NCBI GenBank assembly: GCA_019009955.1
Contig: CM032230.1
Span: forward strand, 2,613,501 to 2,677,500
DNA: 64,000 nucleotides
From: Riptortus pedestris
Lineage: Eukaryota > Arthropoda > Insecta > Hemiptera > Alydidae
Direction of reading: 5' to 3'
Made by a program: the position numbers and the translations under genes. Shown here one piece after another: positions 47,521-57,916 of the stretch (the stretch's first letter is position 1; each line of letters begins with the position of its first letter). Under the pieces are notes generated by a model, which worked only from the letters and a program-made list of their open reading frames with translations, was not told where the DNA came from and searched no databases.

Positions 47521-47834
47521 GAAGTGTTCGACCAGAGTCCATGACATGGCACCCAAATACAAACATCACAATAGAAACGCAACACTTCAGATTCTGAGGA
47601 AGTTAGAAGAAGGTCTAGCGCAACGTAGGCCAACGAAACATGAAAATACGCTCAATAATCAAACATCTCAAATGTCAATAATGACGAACACACTTTAAAC
47701 AAAAATCAAAGAATTACATAAATACCTCAAAAGTTTAGTAGGTCAAGGCAATGACAAAACCACGTCTCTGTTGACGTCAAAGCCAAAAATAGCGTTACCA
47801 CCTTTAGTATTAAAGATAGGCTAGGAAGTGAAAT
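47521..47834. other. possible 3' untranslated part of the Penelope-like copy
   Basis: Non-coding sequence with CTGAGGAAGTTAGAAGAAGG and CCAACGAAACATGAAAATACG, the kind of text often seen after Penelope-like ORFs; not certain. Confidence 0.35.
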
Positions 47835-47938
47835 TTGAATGGACCTCATTTTCGTCATCTCCTGGGTAGGATCGATGGACATTTGAAGAAATTTTTGGAA
47901 ACTCGCGTCATAAGTAGCTGATTTCCTAAAAGGGGAAA
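47835..47938 (-). repeat. PER left-arm fragment
   Basis: GAATGGACCTCATTTTCGTC, ATCTCCTGGGTAGGATCGATG, GAAACTCGCGTCATAAGTAG and GCTGATTTCCTAAAAGG; only the left arm is present. Confidence 0.75.
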
Positions 47939-49017
47939 GTGAGCACAAAATTTGTTGGGCTCATACCGTAGAAGCACCCATGTTGAAATCTCCTTACTGA
48001 TAAAATAGAAAATGAACAAAACGGTATATCAGACCAACAGTGGAACGAAGCCTATATGTGGAATACGAAGTCTATGTAAATAGGAATCGAAATATTAGCT
48101 GTATATGGAATGCTTAGTGGCTCAGTTACTCAATATGAAACTTGCTAGTGTAGAATTGGGGGTTTGTCAAAGATTGGCCAAAAAAGACGAACTTCTCGGT
48201 TAATGCTCGACATACAGAAAACATATAGAATTCCACTCAAGGCCAGATTTGTAAGATAGCCATCCCTCGGCAGCCTGTAGCCTACTGACTAATGATAGAC
48301 TATTAGCCAATATGCGTTTGCAGACTATAAGATTAATTTACCATCCAGTCTTGTCTCACTGACATATGTTAGTGATACATCTCCTTCTGAAAATCTGCTA
48401 AAATGAATGAATTGGGTGTATTGTGTTTTTATGAGATGATAAGAGCTGATAAGAGATGGAAGGGGATATGAAGGTAATAAAGTATTCGCTGCCTATATAG
48501 GAGAGGAGGGAGGTTGCTGTGAAGGTGGGATTCATGTCCAAATCAAGTTGCCACTTAAAGGGAGAGATTCGATTGTGGGGCGAGGCGACAACAGCTGGCT
48601 ACAATTCGATTCGATATCGACTCAGGCCGCGAGTAGTATCGATGTCCCCTATCGATATATGTGCTCTTCTCCCATCATACTCCAGCCCTAACATTTCCCT
48701 CCGCACTATCGATTTACACACTCTCAAGCCGGCAACTTTTATATCCTCACGTAATGGTGTTCCAAGGCACTTTTTACCTTCCGAGTCAACTTGTCTGTTT
48801 GATGGACCTCTTCAGAAATCCAGTGACGTCCATAATTAATTCCGTACAAACTTGAGGTCAGTCCGTAACAGCTAAAATACATTTTGAGTGAGAGGGAAAG
48901 CAATAAGTAGTACGAGCTAGAGGGATAGAAAAAGGGATAGTGAGAAAGAGTACCCAAAATTTAGCAAGGGACAGAGTGAAATATTAATAGCTAGAGAGTA
49001 AGACAGATATCAATTTA
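47939..49017. other. single-copy stretch with a regulatory candidate
   Basis: No recognised coding sequence; overlapping frames at 48519-48957 have no family resemblance. Contains the ATCGAT motif cluster listed separately. Confidence 0.4.
48605..48713. promoter_or_regulatory. cluster of DRE/CGATA-like motifs
   Basis: TCGATATCGA at 48611-48620, GTATCGATG at 48636-48644, a perfect TATCGATA at 48650-48657 and CTATCGATT at 48706-48714 lie within about 110 bp. TATCGATA is the DREF core-promoter motif known from Drosophila, and CGATA clusters bind the insulator protein BEAF-32. Function here is inference. Confidence 0.4.
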
Positions 49018-49082
<65 letters not shown>

Positions 49083-49165
49083 AGGAAACAGGAAGGCGAA
49101 TTCGTAGTAGTATAGGTAATGACGAGAGTGAGTGACACAGGCGAAAACCAGGATTCCTTGTGCGC

Positions 49166-49202
<37 letters not shown>

Positions 49203-49395
49203 TGTGTGTGTGTGATTTTGTGTGTTGTGTGTTGTGTCTGTGGGAGGGAGAGAGGGGGCGAGAGGGGGAGAGAGAGAGAAGAGAGAGAGAGAGAAGAGAA
49301 GAGAGAGAGAGTGAGAAAGAGAGAAAGAGGGGGAGAGTGGGAAGAACAGAGAGAGAGGGGTAAGAGAGATGAGTGAGAGAGGGGGGAGAGAGAGA
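49018..49395. repeat. compound (GA)n - (TG)n - GA-rich microsatellite
   Basis: (GA)31 at about 49019-49081, 80 bp of unique sequence, (TG)n at 49163-49240 and GA/GGGAGA-rich sequence to 49395. All six frames over it are open and low-complexity. Confidence 0.9.
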
Positions 49396-49527
49396 AACAA
49401 AAACAATTAAAATTAAACAATTTAATTTCCTATAAATTCTGTTTATATATTGAATTGGTATTTCTTTATATACACACATATGGTTCCCATTTATCATTAT
49501 TATTTAGATGTTTGGCATTTTTAAGCA

Positions 49528-49650
49528 CATTTCCCTTGAGAGGAAATCGTGTCGCCACAGCTATTGAGGTCGTACTCATGAAGTAATTTTCTAAAATTTT
49601 CTTCAAATGCCCATCGAGCCTACACAGTAGATGAGGAAAATGAGGTCCGT
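49528..49650 (+). mobile_element. PER left arm, interrupted copy (part 1)
   Basis: CATTTCCCTTGAGAGGAAATC, AGCTATTGAGGTCGTACTCATG, CCCATCGAGCCTACACAG and AATGAGGTCCG; followed by the TCR element at 49668, and the right arm resumes at 50845. Confidence 0.75.
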
Positions 49651-49667
49651 TCAAAATTATAAATATA

Positions 49668-50784
49668 CTAGCTCAGATATACCCTGCTTCGCCCGGGAAA
49701 ATTCATATGAGGCTGAAAGGGTGATGGTATTTTTTAGCAGGCTTTACCATTCACAATATTTTAACATTTTACCCGTCCAGTGTTTAGGATTGATACCCGT
49801 CCTTGCCGGTGATTTGCTAATAATAGAATTATTTTGTTCGATAATTCTTCACAGTCCTTCCATATTTTCTATATTTCCCGTCTCTTATACATGTAAATAT
49901 GGTGAAATTTTTATTTCAGGCCTCCCTTATAACCCTCCTCCCGTTTCGAACCTAAAAAAATTTAATATACCTTTATAATCATGAAAGAATTAATGCTAAT
50001 TGACATACCAAAGGTTTTGAGTAAGTTCGGTTCAGCCGTTAGTGCCCCGCTAAAGTTAGTAAACGTATGACTCATTTATAACTTAGGTATAGGCTACAAA
50101 AGTGTATATAACAAAAGTTACTCCAAATAACAAAATAAACAACTTTTATTATGTTTATATTTGCGGAAAAAAAACCAATAGGAAACGAAAATATCGCTAT
50201 TTTTAATTTCAGGCTTCCCTTATAACCCCCACTACCTGCCCCGTCCATAGAAATGTTGGTATGGCTTATTATAATGAAGGCCCTCACTGCTAATACACAA
50301 TACTGAGTTTTATTTAGTTCGGGTTGAGTCTTTTTTGGCAAAATTAATATGTTGACTCCCGCTATAAATTTTTTAGCGTATAACGCATTTAAAACTTTGG
50401 CATACGACAAAAAGTGTATATAACAAAAGTTACTCTAAATAACAAAATAAACAACTTTTGTTATGTGCATATTTGGCGAAAAAACCAATAGAAAACGAAA
50501 TATCGCTATTTTAATTTCAGGCTTACTCCTTGTAACTCCCACACCTGTTCGCCTCAGAGAAAATTAATATAGCCTAAAGTCTAAGTTGGGGTTAGTAGAT
50601 AAATATACACACCAAGTTTCATAAAATTCGGTTCAGCCGTTTTATGCGTGAAAAGGTAACAAACAAACAAACATACACGAAAGAAACCAAATGCAGTTAT
50701 GGTGTCTATGACATGTGCCCCCCCCGCCGAAAAGTTATCGTGAAATTTCGCGAAAAAAATCAATGTACAAGACAGAGGTTACAA
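49668..50784 (+). mobile_element. TCR element C, inserted in PER
   Basis: Starts CTAGCTCAGATATACCCTGC then TTCGCCCGGGAA; core unit marks near 49933, 50226 and 50535; 3' end CGGTTCAGCCGTTTTATGCG, AACAAAC repeats and ATGTACAAGACAGAGGTTAC entering (TA)n. A C6 run interrupts the 3' part at 50718. Same orientation as its host PER. Confidence 0.8.
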
Positions 50785-50798
50785 TTTTATATATATAT

Positions 50799-50829
<31 letters not shown>
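50785..50829. repeat. (TA)n microsatellite at TCR/PER junction
   Basis: TA units interrupted once by GATA. Confidence 0.9.
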
Positions 50830-50833
<4 letters not shown>

Positions 50834-50844
50834 CATATATGTAT

Positions 50845-51275
50845 GCCTGTTGACGCTCTAGCGTTCGCAATTTTATCTTGATCGTTACCAGACTCGATAT
50901 TTAAACCTTTTCATGTAAAAATAAAGGCCAAGTTCGTTAATGGCTGAAATCGGACCAATGGGAGGGGGGGGGATTTTCTAAATATCTCCGTTACTATACG
51001 TCGGATCAAATAATTGTATAGAACCATTCTTTTTAAAAATTAAATCTACTATAAATATTGTAATATACATTTATTCTCTATCTTGAATATTAACCGAGAT
51101 ATTTACATTTTATTGAGCGTAACGGACATGATGAGATCGGCCTACTTCGGTTGTAGTCGTGAGTTTCCGGCTAGCTAGTTCGGCCGTTTCACTAACTGTT
51201 CGGCTCTCGTGAAATGTCTCTATTATAAAACATCACTTGGGAAATCTGCTTAGTTTACGCAACCCCTGCGTGACT
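50845..51275 (+). mobile_element. PER right arm, interrupted copy (part 2)
   Basis: CTGTTGACGCTCTAGCG, GATCGTTACCAGACTCGATA, AATGGCTGAAATCGGACCAAT and the end GGGAAATCTGCTTAGTTTACG with the CCCCTGCGTGAC hairpin side. Confidence 0.8.
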
Positions 51276-52104
51276 TAGTTTTTAGACTTCAGCCTTCACT
51301 TCCAATTAAGATTTTATATCCTTGGTTTGAAAATGTTTATTTGATCTATACCATTCTAAACTTTTTCCTATTATTATGATATTGATCAAAAAATGTTATA
51401 GGTCACGTCTTGTTAGGCAAAAGTTGCTTTACAATTATTTCTATAGACATTTTGTCGTAGCTCAAATACTTTTTCAGTTTTGATTAAACCCCCAAATGTA
51501 CCCATTGCCTTTTTATATTACTTAGAAATAGAGAATGTATGAATTACGAGATTAGTATTGTGCACTTGTGAAATGTGCTTCGTTTGCCCAGCTCATGGCA
51601 GACTGATTTTTTCAAACACTGCTTTAGCCCAGCTGGAGAGCTAAGCACTCTAAAATGTATTTGTACAAGCAGACCCCTGGGCACGTGGACACCCCCCCCC
51701 TCCTAATGACCCTCCCCTCCCCTCCCTCAGGAGCAAATGTTGACCCAGCCTCCCCCCACCCCCTCCCTCCTTCCATAGGACTTATTTACACTAAACTAAT
51801 TATTTCCTTAACCAATATTAAATTTTGCCTTCACTGAAAAAGAAAAAGGGCATCAATTTATTTCCCTTGGGGAGCTAGTGGCTATTTAAGTTGTATTCAC
51901 GGTGGGATTTGTGAAACCCGAAATCAAATGTCTACCTATCCTATATATATATATATAATATATATACATAGAGAGAGAGAGAGGAGAAGAGAGAGAAAGG
52001 AACAAATATGTAGACAGTAAAGTTTACAAAGAGGGCGTTTATTAACTTATCACATGTATTTCAAGAAATTAAAATTTGCATTTAAAACATAATTACAAAA
52101 GCCC
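51276..52104. other. unassigned, with a PER left-arm relic
   Basis: CCCTTGGGGAGCTAGTGGC and TCAAATGTCTACCTATCC (51865-51942) resemble a decayed PER left arm followed by (TA)n at 51943-51966 and GAGA. Sequence at 51680-51780 is a C-rich tract (ACCCCCCCCC, CCCTCCCTCC). Confidence 0.4.
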
Positions 52105-52990
52105 GTCACGCAGGGGCTTCGTAAACTAAGCAGATTTCCCATGTGAAGTTTTACAATAGAGAAATCATGCATACTGGTAACACAATACCACCGTGACTTA
52201 AATACAAATGGTAATGAGAAATCTTTCAGTTAATTAAAATAAATTCCCAACTAAAACGGCTTCTGAATGTAAGAATAATTTATATTTTAATAACTCCAAT
52301 TTTAGTAGTCCAATAACTAAAAAGGGTGGGGGGGCGGTATGAACAAATGTTATTTGCATAAATATCAACAAAGTAACGGAAGTATAAGGTGAGGTTAAAA
52401 GAAGCTTCCATCTGAGCCGAGCGGTTACGAAAATGGCCGACCTAAAATTGGAAACTATACCCGACAGCATGTCTCACATAATTCAGGAAAATTCAAATAT
52501 CTTGGTTAATATTCAAGATAGAGAATAAATGTATATAATTTATCTAATATTTATAGTAAAATGTAAATTTTCAATAAGGATTGGTTCTATACAATTATTC
52601 GGTCCTATGCATAATAATGTAGATATTTTTTGAATCCCCCCCCTTTTCAGAATCCCCCCTCATTACCCCCCTCCCTCTAGTCCCGATTTCAGCCATTAAC
52701 GAACTTGATCTGTCTTTTTTTACATAAAACGGTTTTAAATATCGGAGTTTCGGTAACGATGTCAAACAAAAATTGCGACCGCTTAGAGCGTTAACAACAA
52801 ATATATATATATATATATAACTATATATCTATATATATATATATATATATAAATATATATAATTTATATATGTATATATGAACGGACCTCATTTTCGGAC
52901 ATCTCCTGGGTAGGATCGATGAACATTTGAAACAAAATTTCGAAAATCGCGTCATGAGTACAACCTCAATAAGCTGATTTCCCTTAACGG
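52105..52990 (-). mobile_element. PER copy, full length
   Basis: Complete from GCCCGTCACGCAGGGGC through AGATTTCCCATGTGAAGTT, the long body and GCGACCGCTTAGAGCGTTAAC, a (TA)n tract (52800-52872), then the left arm (ACCTCATTTTCGGACATCTCC, CGCGTCATGAGTACAACC) and the palindrome GCTGATTTCCCTTAACGG. Confidence 0.85.
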
Positions 52991-53044
52991 AATTCTGCTA
53001 AAACCAAAAAGTACTTAATTATATAATAACGTTTCGTTTTCTAT

Positions 53045-53235
53045 TATTATGGCTCCTTGGGTGAGGATGTCAATAGGCTACCACTCGTTTCTAGCCCGCA
53101 TGGTGGGAGTACGGATTTTCGACTAATGGGTTCCACCACTAAAGATATTCCTATTCCCCAGGTGACAATCAAACTCGCGACTCCAAGTTTAATAAGTGAG
53201 TTAAAGTAACTTAATTCGGCTAATCTGAGCTCCGT
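53045..53235 (-). mobile_element. tRNA-derived SINE copy
   Basis: GGCTACCACTCGTTTCTAGCC, GGGTTCCACCACTAAAG, CCCCAGGTGACAATCAAACTC (a damaged B-box) and TTCGGCTAATCTGAGCTCC follow the 41059-41252 copy in order. Confidence 0.65.
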
Positions 53236-53254
53236 TAAACGTAAAAAAAAAGTC

Positions 53255-53985
53255 CCCCATGCAGGGCCTGCTTAAAACTAAGCAGATATCCAACGTAAAG
53301 TTTTACATAGAGAAATCTGCACACAGGTAACACGTCACCACCGTGAGCAAATACAAACAGTAATGAGAAATTTTTCAGTTAATTTTAATAAGGTCCCAAC
53401 GGAAACGGCTTCTGAATTGTAAGCGAACAGGTCTGCCAACCACTCAGAGCTGACCTGAGAGATGGAGATATTCTGCACCGGAAGGAAACACAATTACTTA
53501 AGTATATCTGAATATACCATATTATTACTTAATTGCAAACTATTTAGTATATATAGTGCTGTACTTTATAATGAAGAAAAATGCATAATATCTCACAAAG
53601 TAACAGCTTACACCAGTCAATAAACGAATTTCACTAGAGCCTAACAGTTAGCCGCTTCTTCGGCAACTTTTGGCCAAATGTTACGACCAAAACCGACTAT
53701 AGCCGATCTCATATTGTCCGTTTTCACACACACACTAAATAAAAATGCAAATATCTCGGTTTTAATATTCAAGATAAAGAATAAATTTATATAACAATAT
53801 TTATAGTAGTAAATTTAATTTTACAATAAGATTGGTTCCATAAAATGTATCGATCCTACTTTTGAAGTAACGGAAAATATTTCGCATTTTCGAGAAACAT
53901 CCCCCCTAACCCCCCCTCCCACTGGTCCGACTTCAGCCATTAACGAACTTGATCTTTCTTTTTGCATAAAAAGAATAAATATATA
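53255..53985 (-). mobile_element. PER copy, left arm missing
   Basis: AAAGTCCCCCATGCAGGGCC and CTTAAAACTAAGCAGATATCC at the terminal side, the body with AACGGCTTCTGAATTGTAAG and CAAATATCTCGG, ending with CTTGATCTTTCTTTTTGCAT before losing homology. Confidence 0.75.
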
Positions 53986-54150
53986 CCGCGTAAATAATAT
54001 CCAACAAAGTGAATTATTGGAGTATATTTATTCAAAGTTTATTTGGAAATGAAGCTCATTAAAATTAATAAACAGATTCAGGAATAGCTTTGAGACATAT
54101 ATCGAAAGAGTGATTGCCTTCGAGACACTTTTGACAGAAATATTTAGTGT
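53986..54150. other. unassigned
   Basis: Short AT-rich spacer before the GA tract. Confidence 0.3.
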
Positions 54151-54321
54151 GGGTGGAGAGAGAGAGAGAGAGATGGGAGAAGAGTGAGAGAGAGAGAGTG
54201 AGACGAGAGAGAGTGAGAGAGAAGAGAGAGAGTGACTGAGAGATAGAGAGACATAGAGAGAGAGTGAGAGAGAGAGAGCGAGAGAGAGAGAGAGAGAGAG
54301 AGATGAGAAGAGATAGAGAGC

Positions 54322-54359
<38 letters not shown>

Positions 54360-54364
54360 GAGAG

Positions 54365-54443
<79 letters not shown>
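54151..54443. repeat. (GA)n imperfect microsatellite
   Basis: Nearly 300 bp of GAGA with scattered GTGA, GATA and GCGA variants; the 151-codon minus-strand serine/leucine frame is an artefact of it. Confidence 0.95.
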
Positions 54444-54449
<6 letters not shown>

Positions 54450-55477
54450 TGGGAGAAGCGATGCAAGCTAAGCCTTTTAGTAAGACCCCAAATACTACAA
54501 GAGCTACTAACTACTAACACTTCTCCTTACTTACATCACATCTACCATGTTGAACTCTCAACCCTCGTCCCACACCACCGTTCTCCTCGAGCAGTTTCCC
54601 ACCAATGGATTGAACCAAAATGAAGAAAATAAATCGTTTAAATCGATTGAAATATGATTATTGAGACTATGTAAGTATTTTTAGAATCAGGTTCATTGTC
54701 GTTTACTTACTATTGGTTCTGAGTAATTCAGATGTTTAGAAAGATCATATGTGTGCTTTAGGTTGAGAGGTGTATGAAAAAATATAATGTTAATACAAGG
54801 TTTGTTGTTAAAAGTAGAAAGTCTCTATTCTATTACAAATAAGTTATTTCTAAATCTAACAACTACATGATTTATCAACACCTCAAATTTTACGTAATCA
54901 TTCAAAAATTTATTTATAATTCAATAACAATATATCTGCGAAAACCTGAAATAAGTAGTCCATGCGGAAGGGGATATTAAAAGGTTTGTTCAAAACTGTT
55001 GTGGAAGTTTGAAAATTCTAAATATATCAATTATTATGAGAACTTTCGAAAAATTGTAAATGACAGGTCTAGTTGCAGATTTTAATTTCCTATAAATTCT
55101 GTTCAATTCGTTTATTCCGCACTTCAAATATTGAAGGAGATATATACATACTTTAGTAGTCGTCAGCAAACCGCCGCTTCTACTCCCCCATATTAACAAT
55201 ATACTGATTTATCATGAAACCTATCAAAATCTTAAACATGCTTTTCACTGTATTTTAACTATGCTTTAGTCCTTTGAACGGTATGACATCATCGTTTTAG
55301 ATTTACTTACTAGACTATATGATTTTCTTTATCAACACCATACTTGAATCAAACCAAATATAATTTATATTCGAAATCAGACTCAGACAAAAGGGGGGGG
55401 GTTGATTTAGCGAAGAAGTCGAATTCGAAAATACCTAATTTCTCACCTATTAAAAATCTAATCGAAACATTGTATAA
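54444..55477. other. AT-rich, possible decayed PER body
   Basis: GGAAGTTTGAAAATTCTAAAT, ATATTGAAGGAGATATATAC and CCGCCGCTTCTACTCCCCC at 54998-55190 faintly resemble the PER right arm; otherwise unassigned. Confidence 0.35.
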
Positions 55478-56142
55478 AAAGACCGTCACGCAGGGGCTGC
55501 GTAAACTAAGCAGATTTCCCATGTGAAGTTTCACAATAGAGAAATCTGCATACTGGTAACACAACACCACCGTGATTAAATACAAACGGTAATGAGAAAT
55601 CTTTTAGTTAATTAAAATAAATTCCAACTGAAACGGCTTCTGAATTGTAAGAATAATTTATATTTTAATAACTCAAATTTTAGTACTCCAAGAACTAAAG
55701 AGGGGGGGGGGGCTGATGAACTGAACATCTTTGCATAAATCTCACAAAGTAACGAAGGTAAGGTAAGGTTAGAAACGACAGTTAAGGTTAGAAGGAGCTT
55801 CCACCTGAGCCGAGTGGTTACGAAAATGGCCGAACTAATCCAACTATAACCGACCACGTGTCCCACAGACTTCATAAAAATGCAAATATCTCGGTTAATA
55901 TTCACGATAGAGAATAAATGTATATAACAATATTTATAGTCAATTTAATTAGCAAGATTGATTCTATACAATTTTTCGATCCGATGCTTAATGACGGAGA
56001 AATTTTGAATTTTCGAAAATCCCCCCTCCCACTGGTCCGATTTCAGCCATTAACGAACTTGATCTGTCTTTTTACATAAAACGGTTAAATATCGAGTTTC
56101 TTAACGATCAAACAAAAATTGCGACCGCTAGAGCGTTAACAG

Positions 56143-56173
<31 letters not shown>

Positions 56174-56345
56174 GATATATATATATATATATATATATTA
56201 ATTTTGAACAGACCTCATTTTCGTCATCTACTAGGTAGGATCGATGGACATTGGAAAAAAAATTTCGAAAATTCCGTCATGAGTACAACCTCAATAGCTG
56301 ATTTCCCTTAAGGAAATCTGCTAAAACTAATCTTATTACAAAAAC
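55478..56345 (-). mobile_element. PER copy, best full-length example
   Basis: Terminal hairpin GACCGTCACGCAGGGGCTGC, AAACTAAGCAGATTTCCCATG, body (CAACTGAAACGGCTTCTGAA, AAATATCTCGGTTAATATTC, CCACTGGTCCGATTTCAGCC, GATCAAACAAAAATTGCGACC), GCTAGAGCGTTAACAGAC, (TA)n at 56146-56199, left arm (ACCTCATTTTCGTCATCTAC, GTCATGAGTACAACCTCAAT) and palindrome GCTGATTTCCCTTAAGG followed by AAATCTGCTAAAA. About 870 bp, no coding frame. Confidence 0.9.
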
Positions 56346-56454
56346 AGTTCCCGTTAAACGTTTTTTTATCTATGTTTTCTGTATCTCAAACATTAACTGA
56401 GATATTTGCATTTTTTTTAGAATTCAGTCTTAGCCCTCGTCTCCTACGGTGGTT

Positions 56455-57065
56455 CTTCCTCCCACATTTTCTACGGTGGGTCGGATCCGACCATGATGGC
56501 TCCTGAAGGGCGTAATCATTAAAGAAATCATTACTTATGCAGGAAATGAATAGATATTGATTAAAAATTAAAAAAACAAATTTTTATTTACTTTAATGTT
56601 TAAAAAAGTTAACATTGATACTTATATCAGTCTTCATTGTCTTTTGACTAAATTTTGACAGTCTCTTAAAGTTATGTAATTAAATTATAAAAAAAAAACA
56701 AAATAAAGGAACAAAAGTAAGAATTAAATTCAAGAAAACTTGTTGTCTTGTCTCAAACCTGCATTTCTCGAGGATAAATTCAAATCATGCTCGGGGCAAA
56801 GTTATCGAAACATGGGTGGACCATAAATTTTGGAAACACATTTCCTTGGTATTCAGGGTGGAATTTCTTCAATGTGTCACTCAAATAAAGGAGGCCAAGA
56901 ACAGGCTTTAAATTCTATATTGGTATTGAAAGGTGCTCTGCAAAAAAATATCGCATTCTTTAGGGAATGTAGAAATAATCATGAAAAAATCTAAAGCACA
57001 GAACCTATGGTGGGTCGGATCCGACCCCTAACTTATTTCCTTCTGTGGGTCGGATCTAACCGAAT
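56455..57065. mobile_element. possible non-autonomous element with GGTCGGATCCGACC palindromes
   Basis: GGTGGGTCGGATCCGACC occurs at about 56475-56492 and again at 57008-57026, and a variant TGGGTCGGATCTAACC at about 57046-57061. They bracket about 500 bp of AT-rich sequence with no coding frame. Repeated GGTCGGATCCGACC-type motifs near both ends recall subterminal sequences of some piggyBac-like elements (compare GGGTTGGATCGACCC at 23879). Precise ends and target site are not visible. Confidence 0.4.
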
Positions 57066-57916
57066 GGGTAATAATGAGGAGAGGACACATACCTTATCGA
57101 AGTGGGCTTGTCAGCCTCCCAGGCATTACTAGAGAGGAGGGTACCTAGGACCATGGAGCAGTCGGGGAAGCCAGGCGATTTTTAGACTAGGGGGAGAAAA
57201 AGCATGTGAATTACTGAGTCAGTAAACATCTCACATCCAGCTAATGTCACTATTCCTGTTTATATAGGCTTTGTAGTATGGGATAAATAGATATTAGATG
57301 ATCATCTAGCTGAGGTAATACCTACTTAGGTAGGATTTCTACTACGGCAGACATAGAGAATAGATGGTGACATGAGATCAAAAGTGTATCATATTCTGGA
57401 AATATGCTAAATTTACGCGACACCCGTCTTATGAACATTTTACATATCGTCGTCCACATTCTGTAGAGCATGGTTCCTGCAATAATTTTAGCTCAGATGA
57501 CAAGTTCTATGCTATTGCTGTCCTTCACAAGTACTTAGTAAGTAAGTGACGTCAGCTCCCCCAAAACGAGAGAATGACATTAGCCTTTTCAAATCTCATA
57601 AAGAGCTGGACCAATCAATGTACTACAAAAAAAATCACTTCTACTTATTCACCCAATTAGTAATTTACTTAATAATACTTAGTGAGTGAGCAGTGATAAG
57701 GTGGAGTGATAGGAGGCGAGCGGCGTGCTGGGAATTGCAGCTGTTATCAGATAGATTATCTCCTCCTGATAATGGGCCATATTTCACAGCTCATCTACCT
57801 CCAACTCACCATTAAACATCCCATTATCTAATAGGATATTCATGTCTCTATGTTATCTATTCTGCACCTTTATATATTCATCGAAACTCCAAATATGTCA
57901 CTCGATTGAGTACATA
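57066..57916. other. single-copy stretch with GATA motifs
   Basis: At 57740-57770 four GATA-type sites (TTATC, GATAG, TTATC, TGATAA) cluster in about 30 bp. No coding sequence recognised. Confidence 0.35.

Noticed and set aside
49010..49497. Frames of 136-160 codons with Ser/Leu/His runs
   Set aside because: Artefacts of the compound GA/TG microsatellite.
50072..50410. 112-codon minus-strand frame within TCR C as an element-encoded protein
   Set aside because: The frame is not preserved in TCR copies A, B or D and has no family motif.
54065..54520. 151-codon minus-strand frame
   Set aside because: Translation of an imperfect GA tract.
55478..56345. PER as a classical Helitron
   Set aside because: A hairpin is present near one end, but I see neither the TC start nor a CTRR end, and no clear insertion between A and T.
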